From contig JAZGUH010000562.1 in assembly GCA_037893225.1 (NCBI GenBank), forward strand, positions 434,001-498,000: 64,000 bases of DNA, given 5' to 3'. The DNA is from Hippasteria phrygiana (lineage: Eukaryota; Echinodermata; Asteroidea; Valvatida; Goniasteridae). The translations under genes and the position numbers were made by a program. This document shows, in pieces, positions 56,601 to 64,000 of the stretch. Each line of letters begins with the position of its first letter. Positions within the stretch are counted from its first letter, which is position 1. The notes under the pieces were generated by a model, which worked only from the letters and a program-made list of their open reading frames with translations, ran no database searches and was not told the origin of the DNA.

Positions 56601-59600
56601 GGCGGGAACGCGACCCGCGAACATTGCACTCGGAACAAGATCACACACCACCAGTCGGGGTTTACAAGAACATGACGTAATTTGACGCGACGTAGAAGAC
56701 GACCAAAGATGGCGGATGATGTATTTGACAAAGCATGAAAGTCGGCGTAATGTTGCCTAAAATTCCCTTCCAAACGTTTCGAAAAATAAAGCTTTTTCTG
56801 AACAAACTAGGGGAAAATGCAGTCTAAATATTGTGCTTCCGTTAATTTTTTTGCGTCTGAAATTCAGGTTTTTGAAACGAATGCTTGAATAACGTACATT
56901 GGCGCAGCCATTACATTTTGCGTGGTTACCAGTGATAGATGGCGCTCTTGGCTATCAGACGTTCTTTGGCGTTCGAGCGGCCAGAACACGAACGATGACA
57001 CGAGTTGTTCTTGAGCAAACAAGAACAACTCGCCCGAACTCAGCCTAGGCGTTTTCGGTTATGGAGGGCCGGGTTTGTTTATGGCGGCTTTCATGCCGCC
57101 GGAACGCCGAAACTTAAGGAATTGTGTAAACTAAACCCGAAGTGCGAAATCAGCGCACTTGCTTTCGTTCCCCTTCCAGCCAGCCGGAAAAAATAACCCA
57201 ACCACGCCAAGGCAGTCATGAAAAGCAGAATGTTTGGCGCCCTCTTTTGTTCAGTAATATCAATTCCGTTTGTAACTCAAAATATTTAATTTACCCCCAT
57301 AATTATAAATTAATTTTAGAGCTTATTAATCCCCGACAGTCGCACCCTAACATTTCGACAAATGTTACCGTAAAAACTAGTCATTAATGAAGACCCCCAC
57401 GATCGAGAAACGCCCTCTGTCGGTTGTCCACAAAATAATGCACATGCACTGGTTTCCTCCTTTTTTGTGCCTTATGCTAGTTTCCGTAATGGTTACCAAC
57501 TAACAAGGGCCCCATCAAGATTTATGTGCGTGATTGAAATACTTACGTGCGTGTAGCTAATGCAGTGGTTTTGCAGTGATCTGGGCATCTCAAATCGCCC
57601 GGTCGGTGAACTCCAGCGGTCTTGTTCTTGTGCTCAGGTGTTGTTTTGTTAAATATTACTGTTTTATTAAAAATCTGCTTGCAACATTTTCATAACCAAT
57701 ATAAAACAATATAATTTTATCGACACGATGTGCGTGGCGTTTACATTGTGTTTGGGGCCTATCCACACGTCACTTTTATACACAATAAAGGGGAAAACCT
57801 CCAGCCCGGATAAGATGAGAGCCTGGACAATACGAGATATTTGCGTAAGTCTGGAGGACTTTTCAGAGCAAGGACATTACAGCTTTAAACTCAATTCAAG
57901 ATTCAAGAAATATACGTAGGCCTATATTATAAGTTTCTTTTTCCTGTAGGGAATAGACTGCCATGGCCACGGAACCCACTGTGCTGGTACCACCGCGGGC
58001 AGGTTCTATGGAGTGGCCAACAAAGCCTCGGTCAAAGGAGTTAAAGTCTTAGGCAGTCCGCCTTGTGGCCGTTTTGGTTCCTACGCTGCAATTGTCAAAG
58101 GTATGGGTAAACTTACACTTCCGGGTAGCGTTTAACTTTACATCAACCCTTCTAGCATAAATTAAAGAGACAGGAAACAGCAGATGCATGATGGAGTCGC
58201 GGACGATAACCTATGCCCAATTCCATGGAATCCTTAAGGTCGAATTCTGCGCTAACGGCCTGCAATTCTTCGCTAACCGTGCCAGCAAACCCCGTAAGCA
58301 CATAATCCTTAGTTACGAAATGTACGCATGCGCACAAACTAACTTTCCTTGCTAACCCTTACCGCAGAATTTTCAGTTACAGTTATGACGATCGTTTTTT
58401 CCCGCAATGACTCGGGTAGCGGGGTAGGGTCAATGAAATCACACAGTCGAATCACTTATGGGCGCGTCATTGCGAATCATTGAATTACGCACCAGGTCTG
58501 TCTCTTGACATCGCAAACCTCTTTGTTTAGGTACACTTAATTAGCTGCAAACACGTCATGTAAGTATACTTGAAAATTCGCTTGCTCGCCCGCACGCCGG
58601 CTCGCCCGCACGCCGGCTCGCCCGCACGCCGGCTCGCCCGCACGCCGGCTCGCCCGCACGCCGGCTCGCCCGCACGCCGGCTCGCCCGCACGCCGGCTCG
58701 CCCGCACGCCGGCTCGCCCGCACGCCGGCTCGCCCGCACGCCGGCTCGCCCGCACGCCGGCTCGCCCGCACGCCGGCTTGTTGCCCGTACGCCCGCTCGC
58801 CCGGGAATACGTCTTTGGGAATACGACTTTGTTTTTTGTTAAAGGTAAATCGAGGAAGGAAACGTGTACAAAGTCTCTGGGATCGGGTACCCAAAAATAG
58901 AAATATATAAAACATCAAATCTCTCTTTTTGGGGTTCAGGAGTCCTTCTTTTTTTATTTATTTACAATTTATAATAATGTATTTATAATTTATATAATTA
59001 TGTAAATTAGTTTAATATTTGCAGTTAAATACAGATTAATATATACATTGCCATAACATGTTCTTTTAAACGATTGAGTTTGTTTCCATGGCAATATGAC
59101 ATTTTCCCCACCGTAAACATAAAAGCTTACATCACTTTACTACTTCCCAATCACTGTCAAGCTATTTAGGCTTTAACTGAAAACAGTTATAAAAATTGCC
59201 TTTTGTTATCCAACCAATCAAAATCATCCTCTGAATTACCAGAAAAATCAAAATTTAACTATTACACCTTTAAATATAACCTTGTTAACAATTCAGAACA
59301 CAATATACAACCGTTAGATATTAACATGGAACATTTCCCGGAATAAACTGAAATAATTGCGTAGATGGATAAAAAGAGCCAGTGTTTGTGTGGGGAAACA
59401 CGCCACAAGTCGTCCAAGCAGATCGGGTTGCCAAGCTGCATCAGCGTAGAACGGCTCCCCACAAAAACGCTCCGGAAAAATCGAAAACCTAAGAGCAAGA
59501 GCAATAGGAAAGCACACCATAGTATAACAGGAACCTGAATGGTTCAATAGAAAACAAATTATTCTCAATGGCAAAATGTATGATCCCACAGCACGATATG

Positions 59601-62600
59601 CATACACAAGCCATAATTATGAAGTCAAATCATGAACAAAACGTGACTAATTATTTTTATATTCGACCTTCACATCGATAGCTAACTCAAGTAGTTCGCT
59701 GTTATTTACATGTAAACAGACTCAGATTCGTTGCGGAATGAAATAGTACAGTGTTTTAAAACTTTGTTCAGTGAATCTATCAGAAACACTAAAGAATGGT
59801 AATGTTTGCCTATGGGCAATTCCATCGTCACTCACATTACATATATGCCAAGAGGCTACTTTGACCTCTCACTGCTTTTAAAGTATTTGATTAAGCTGAA
59901 TCCCACCAGCGATACAACCTTGGGGTAAGGGGTACTCAAACATTTGAAGACAAATTCAACCCATTCATTCACCTTTTGAACACATGTGTTTTTATGGTCA
60001 TCACTCACGTTAAAAAAAGAGGAAAATTTGCCTGCACTTTTGATGTTGAAGTCTCTTCAAACTGTACTCTGCAACACAGAAGTAACATTGTTTTACCCTT
60101 CAGTCAACCCAAAGGTATAAAACCCATTTCGAATCAAATCAGTGTGTATTTTAGATGCAAGGGACATGAGAGTACAGGGAGGTACATCCACTCACATTAG
60201 GTCACTCACGTTATATCTTCCTCGTGGTTTTACAACTGGCATAAAACTGAATTAATGAACTACAACATAATGACATTCATTTCTTGTAATATATGAACCT
60301 TTCTCTCTGCCTTAAACACAAAACTCTCAATAACACTCTCAAATTGCATGTTCAAACAAGGTGCCAAAATGACTACCAAAATCTATGATTTTAGCAAAAG
60401 AAAAAACAGGTTTTTGACCCAAATCACGCTTTACTACATTCCATCTTATTGGCACACCACTTAAATGAAATATCATTTTGTCCCCTTGAATATACAAAGA
60501 GTGAAACCAAGGACCAGATGACCTTGCTTAATATTCTCCCCAATCAAAGAAGAATGACTCTGAAAAGGGAATCACGTCAGTCGAAAATCCGGACCCCAGT
60601 TTCAGCCTGAATAATGAAACATTTCATTTGAATGGAGAAAATTTCCATGATTTGAAAATGGTTTATGGAGTGTATGAACTTTAAGAAAGTGAAATTTGAA
60701 TAGAATGCTGATGGTTATGCGCTATTACTCAAACATTCTTAACCATTTGTTGTCTTAGTACCTTGGGCCAAGTTCATGATAAAAACATTATTTCATATGA
60801 GGCAAGAACCAAGGAATTTCTGTGCCATTGGTATCATCTGACTTCCACCGACTGTCGTGAATGCAAATTAATAAATACATGTAATGTAAATTAAACCCTA
60901 ACATTAAACAATATTCAGCACCGTCTAGGTTGACAAGTGGCAACTGACCAAGTTCAAATATACCACAATCAATAGGTCGCTGCCCCTTCTCGAAGCTGGG
61001 CTTGGCCCTACAGAGTTGCTCCATGCTTTACATGTCAAATAGTTCTGCCTGAATTTCTTTTCGTTTTTACGTTAATCTTCATTTCTCATTGAAATCGAGA
61101 ACAAATGCCAGAGGCCCACAAGAATCGAAAACCCCATAGTGTATTTTAGAAGCACATCGTTAGCAAAAAACCGGAGAGCCGAAATAGGTGAACATTTTAC
61201 TTTCCAAACAGGAACGTATACCCCATAATTTGTAAATGCTTCCAGGAAAGGCGAAAAACCCACCAAAAAACACCCCAGATTGGTTGGGGAAAAATGGGAA
61301 AATTCCTTTCCGGCCCCTAGCTAAGGCGACCAAGTTTTCATGGAACTTTAGAAGCATTCAAACTCCGTCCTCAATGTGAGAAGGGGCGTGGGCCTTGGCA
61401 TTTGTTCTTTACTCTGGTGAGAACAAATACAAGTGCATTATAGGTAAGCAATGGATGTCAAATAAAAATATAAAATTTGTTAACACAACACTCAGAAAAA
61501 CACATGTAGTAAAAAACGAAAAATAAACAATCAAAACGGGGCATTCTTGCAACTTTGTAGCACCCAATGATTGAAGTCAAATCTCAAATTACCAGAGGCG
61601 CGTGTAATCACAGCGTGCTGAAAAGTTTTCTTTAATTGCAAAGTTTTATCGGCTAGATAATAGCTTCATTCATTGATTCACAGACCCATTGATTAACCCA
61701 ATACGGATATGCATACAATACGTAATAATACAGGAATACAGAAATAACACACCGACCAAAGCAGGTCAGAAAAGATTCATTTTGGGATCACGCCTCTGAA
61801 CAAAAACCGTTAAATATGATACATTTCTAAGTATTAAGGAGACTGGGCAGTACATAATGACTGTTTCGCCACAAACTCAAATGTAAACAAGATGAAGATT
61901 GCACCATCGGTTGAGAACAAATGAGCAGTAAACTAACATTATGGCTCACTGACAACAAAGTAAAATTAGATGCCCGGAGATTTGTCAGCACGTTTCCATC
62001 GAATTACAGTTGTCGTTAGCCGCACAAATTGTCCAAGGCGCTTGATGACTAAAATCCACCGACAACACAGAATTCGGCCCCTGCCCGAATCCTTGCTCAC
62101 TGACAACAAAGTCAAATAAAGTTGCTTGAAAATTTGTCGGCAATTTTCCATCGAAATCCAGTTGTCGTTAGACGCACTAATTGTCCCAGGCGCTTGATGA
62201 ACATAAGTTCCACCGATAACACAGATTTCGGCCCCTGCCCGAAACCTGATAATACCGGTGTTTATAAAGCAGGTTCACATCCATGTTATTGAGCCGCTTG
62301 CCTAATAAGTGAACTGTTCTTCCAAAGATTGTGTCTTCTTGTGTAGTCGCAGCTCAGAATACCTTTATCTACACAGTTCAGATTTGAGGGCGAGAAAAGT
62401 TCACCACGTGTCCACTGTGACAAATGTCCTGTGTACAGGTGAACGTTTGAGATCGCAGAATGCGGACTTTGAAATGACCTCCTAATAACTGCCCTCGTTT
62501 CGTGCATTCTGGAAATACTGCTTGATGAACTCTTTCGAACCTGCAAACGGAGGAAAATATAAACTCAACGCAGCAGTTGTCTGTTGCCAAGTACTTTTTT

Positions 62601-63836
62601 CTTTTAAACAAAAGATTCATATATCGTCACCAGTCAGGCTGGTTCAGAAACCGCAAGGGCACTCAGCCGGATGTGAGAGAAAAATAAGAGGTTAGACTCA
62701 CAGATGGTAAACAATGATGACGCACTTTTCAAGCAGAAAAAATCACTTTTTTGTGCAACATCTCATTTAAGACATATGTCTTATTAACTCTAAAATAAAC
62801 ACGCATTAGCAGTGTACTGTGCTGCTCAAGTTCTATGAAGCCTGTTGCTGGAAATAATGCAGGCTAGGGATTTCCACGGATTGTCAAATATTTCCGTAAG
62901 GACTCCTTGGCCAGGGTCACGGGATGACCATGACATTTGTAAAATATAGAATAATTGAATCCATATACGGGACAGAGATCTGCCACAATTACATTCCACA
63001 ATTACATTCCATTTACATTTCGTTTGGTGGGCAGAAATAAAACGCACACCGAAAGATCATAGTAAGAGCATACAAAAGCAAAGCAAATGTAATCAAATAC
63101 ATTCTTTCTTGGAATTATAAAAGGTATTACTGACGCTGCTGGATAATGCCACAGAATTAGCAGATGATAGTATTCAATGCATAAAGTGAATAGAGGACTC
63201 CAGAACTATTGTCACACAACAAAATTGTCCACGGCATGCGCGTGTTCAACGTAAATGACACTAAACTGAAAACAAAAAACACACCCAATGGACAGAAATA
63301 GAACGCACACAAAAAGCTCACAATAAGAGCATAAACAAAAAGGGGTCATTTAAGAGTACAACTACAAGCTCACGAGAGAGCACAGGCGCTAATAAAAGCG
63401 CATACAATACAACTTGGGGCGCAAAATAATACTCACCAAGGAGCAAATAAGACAATACGGAACAGTCTGATGACGGACCATTGAGTTGGCGGGTTGGCGG
63501 GTTGGCGGGTCGGCGGGTCGGCGGGTCGGCGGTTCGTCTTTTGTTGGGTTGGTCGGCTGGTTGGTAAGTTAATTCGCACCCCATATATACTGCAAAAATG
63601 ACTGGTTCGCCCACTTAACTGCTTTAGTTCTGTTTATTTCCTTCTTTGCAGGATTGGACTATGTTGCTTCCTATGCTAAGAAACCGGCCGTCGCGTCTAT
63701 GTCCCTCAGTGGCGGGAAGGGCACGATTATGGATGAGGCGGTCCAAAATATTGTTGCGGAGGGTATAACGGTCGTTGTAGCAGCCGGTAACAGCAATGCA
63801 GACGCTTGTTCAGAATCTCCAGCTTTTTTGAGCGAG
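50545..63836 (+). CDS. secreted S8A subtilase, proteinase K/aqualysin-like (gene B, exons 1-6; 3' end outside window)
   Basis: Paralogue of gene A. The exons are 50545-50651, 51003-51147, 53192-53327, 55027-55133, 57950-58100 and 63652-63836, each identical in length and phase to its counterpart. They encode residues 1-277. Signal peptide [16 protein letters not shown]9 propeptide, Asp141 in VLDTG, His172 in GHGTHCAGT and Asn262 in AAGNSN are intact. Exons 7 and 8, with the catalytic Ser, should lie beyond 64000. By my count 33 of 277 residues differ from gene A, concentrated at 145-158, 203-208 and 235-271. Intron 5 is 5.5 kb against 1.3 kb in gene A because of an insertion. The intact frame suggests a functional gene, but the missing end cannot be judged. 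Confidence 0.9.
51003..51147 (+). CDS. gene B exon 2: I9 propeptide body
   Basis: Four conservative replacements against gene A in 48 residues, including YRYHKVLKGVAVE for [13 protein letters not shown]. Acceptor and donor are conserved. Confidence 0.9.
51556..51606. repeat. CAGAACAGAC minisatellite, expanded in copy B
   Basis: Five GACCAGAACA/GACCAGACCA-type decamers; copy A near 13220 has two. Intron 2. Confidence 0.85.
51928..52903 (-). mobile_element. Tc1/mariner-like element with transposase C-terminal fragment
   Basis: The element is 51930-52901 with long inverted arms of about 200 bp (e.g. AACTCAAGTTTGACAGACGA at each end) and TA on each side. On the minus strand, 52680-52530 encodes a typical Tc1-family transposase C-terminus (EWDAIPQKRVNRLVNSMRRR, then CQAVVATFGLSTRY and stop). 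The rest of the transposase, including the DDE core, is missing. Gene A intron 2 (about 13525) is an uninterrupted empty site with one TA. Confidence 0.85.
53192..53327 (+). CDS. gene B exon 3: propeptide end and mature N-terminus
   Basis: Only two replacements against gene A (residue 117 Leu for Arg; 127 Asp for Asn). This is the most conserved exon. Confidence 0.9.
54411..54531. mobile_element. MITE with TIR CACTGCAAAA, copy B only
   Basis: The left end ACTGCAAAAGCTGTGGTGT is mirrored by ACACCACACTTTTTGCAGT. GTTAA-TTAACACCA words are also inverted. It lies in a 290-bp stretch (about 54366-54645) that gene A intron 3 lacks. Confidence 0.75.
54688..54955. repeat. tRNA-derived foldback element beside exon 4 (copy B)
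   Basis: Same structure as 16039-16306, with a (GTTT)n expansion around 54772-54790. The right tRNA-like half lies about 100 bp upstream of exon 4 and is almost identical to copy A. Confidence 0.7.
55027..55133 (+). CDS. gene B exon 4: catalytic aspartate
   Basis: Identical to gene A through VLDTGI, then seven replacements in the next 14 residues (RPTHSEFSGRARAAYDAY). No indel. Confidence 0.92.
55300..55993. repeat. pyrimidine-rich minisatellite, intron 4 of gene B
   Basis: Same CCCTTCCGTT-like units as 16622-17262. It also contains a higher-order duplication of about 120 bp (around 55670-55785 repeated at 55790-55905) that copy A lacks. Confidence 0.9.
56098..57857. mobile_element. pogo/Tigger-like element, copy B (right end lost)
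   Basis: Left terminus TA-CAGTCGACTCTCGTT as in copy A. The right CTCGTAATAACGAGAGTG terminus of copy A is missing here; sequence jumps from GTCTGGAGGAC to TTTTCAGAGC. It contains the nested insertion at 56545-57045. Confidence 0.65.
56543..57047. mobile_element. 501-bp TIR element nested in the pogo-like element
   Basis: The element 56545-57045 begins GGGCTGAGTTCGGGCG and ends CGCCCGAACTCAGCC. It is flanked by TA. The paralogous site in copy A (about 17820) is empty. GTTGTTCTTGAGCAAACAAG near the right end forms a further small palindrome. No transposase seen. Confidence 0.85.
57950..58100 (+). CDS. gene B exon 5: catalytic histidine
   Basis: GHGTHCAGT intact. The S4-segment loop reads SPPCGRFGS where gene A has SPACSGYGS. 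Eight of 50 residues differ. Confidence 0.92.
58585..58776. repeat. 16-bp minisatellite (CTCGCCCGCACGCCGG), 12 copies
   Basis: Exactly 192 bp of nearly perfect 16-bp units in intron 5 of gene B. Copy A (19690-19735) has only one or two degenerate units, so the expansion followed the duplication. Each unit is GC-rich and contains CpG and GCCGGC-like sites. Confidence 0.95.
58893..63450. other. about 4.5-kb segment present only in copy B, intron 5
   Basis: Copy A goes from GGGATCGGGTACCC (19817) to GACAATACGGAACAGTCTGA (20128) in about 300 bp. Copy B has about 4.5 kb between them. The segment is AT-rich, and neither TIRs, LTRs nor a recognisable coding frame were found. It may be an unrecognised element or ancestral DNA lost from copy A. 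A 155-bp tandem duplication lies inside. Confidence 0.6.
61939..62250. repeat. two tandem copies of an about 155-bp unit
   Basis: CTCACTGACAACAAAGT, CAGTTGTCGTTAG, AGGCGCTTGATGA and TTCGGCCCCTGCCCGAA occur in the same order at 61950-62090 and 62097-62245. Confidence 0.85.
63486..63532. repeat. 8-bp repeat (TTGGCGGG/TCGGCGGG)n, expanded in copy B
   Basis: Six units 120 bp before exon 6; copy A (20161-20185) has about three. Confidence 0.9.
63652..63836 (+). CDS. gene B exon 6: oxyanion asparagine
   Basis: [10 protein letters not shown] intact. SLSGG replaces SLGGA in the S1 segment; nine of 62 residues differ from gene A. The donor GAG|GTGAAC is conserved, so exon 7 is expected roughly 0.8 kb further on, beyond the window. 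Confidence 0.92.
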
Positions 63837-64000
63837 GTGAACACTGGACTATTATATCAACAAACTTTGAACAAAGCCAGTTAAACATCACTATTTAATA
63901 CCCCTCCCCCCATGTTCGTACAGTTTGTCATCAGTCATGTAACTGGGAAGCGAGATGCATTGAAACTTAAGAGGAGATTTTCAAAGAAGCAATAACTGTG

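Larger units (their letters stand above)
47225..64000 (+). repeat. segmental duplication, copy B (runs off the window)
   Basis: Paralogous to 5688-20649. It lacks the MULE-like and 1013-bp elements of copy A and has its own insertions (51930, 54411, 56545, 58893). All six exons present align with gene A without length change. Confidence 0.92.

Noticed and set aside
58527..58918. Ala/Gly/Arg-rich repeat proteins
   Set aside because: They are frames through the 16-bp minisatellite inside intron 5.

Overview
The window is animal nuclear DNA. Its only convincing host genes have GT-AG introns, TATA promoters and short exons, and they sit among LINEs, LTR retrotransposons, many terminal-inverted-repeat (TIR) elements and minisatellites. 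The TIR element types, the frequent TAGGCCTA-like words and the presence of a secreted proteinase K-like (aqualysin-1-like) protease fit a marine deuterostome invertebrate. An echinoderm, perhaps a sea star, is my best guess, but it is an inference and not proven by the sequence.

Host genes. Two tandem paralogous genes on the + strand encode secreted S8A subtilases. Gene A (12313-21931) is complete: 8 exons encode 380 residues with a signal peptide, an I9 propeptide and catalytic Asp141, His172, Asn262 and Ser327. Gene B (50545 to beyond the right edge) has exons 1-6 in the window, each the same length and phase as in gene A, and exons 7-8 should lie beyond 64000. The whole surrounding region is duplicated (about 5.69-20.65 kb matches about 47.22-64.0 kb), including promoters, introns and a poly(G/C)-rich upstream region. 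Because the copies align, insertions present in only one of them can be read against an empty site in the other.

Layout. 1-5.7 kb is gene-free: minisatellites, a quasi-repetitive block, a MITE, a LINE 3' end and a tRNA-derived foldback. 5.7-22 kb is duplication copy A with gene A, carrying a 2.5 kb MULE-like element and a 1 kb TIR element. 22-27.6 kb is a cluster of palindromic non-autonomous DNA elements. 27.6-29.9 kb is a decayed LINE on the minus strand. 31.4-34.3 kb holds three head-to-tail Helitron/HINE-like units built of about 137-150 bp subrepeats, with DR1-type nuclear-receptor half-sites. 34.3-36.7 kb is the 5' part (LTR, primer-binding site, SCAN-like gag) of a Gmr1-like Ty3/gypsy element on the minus strand. 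38.2-46.5 kb is a second, decayed Ty3/gypsy element on the + strand with an unusual 60-bp coding-compatible array, a nested MITE and an extra zinc-finger ORF after integrase; its 3' LTR is missing and a LINE 3' tail abuts it. 47.2-64 kb is duplication copy B with gene B, including copy-specific transposons and several expanded minisatellites.

Function. The two proteases probably act outside the cell after autocatalytic removal of the propeptide. Their protein differences fall largely in the catalytic domain, including the two segments that form the S1-S4 substrate-binding sites in proteinase K, so the paralogues may have diverged in specificity. Everything else is repetitive or unassigned DNA.
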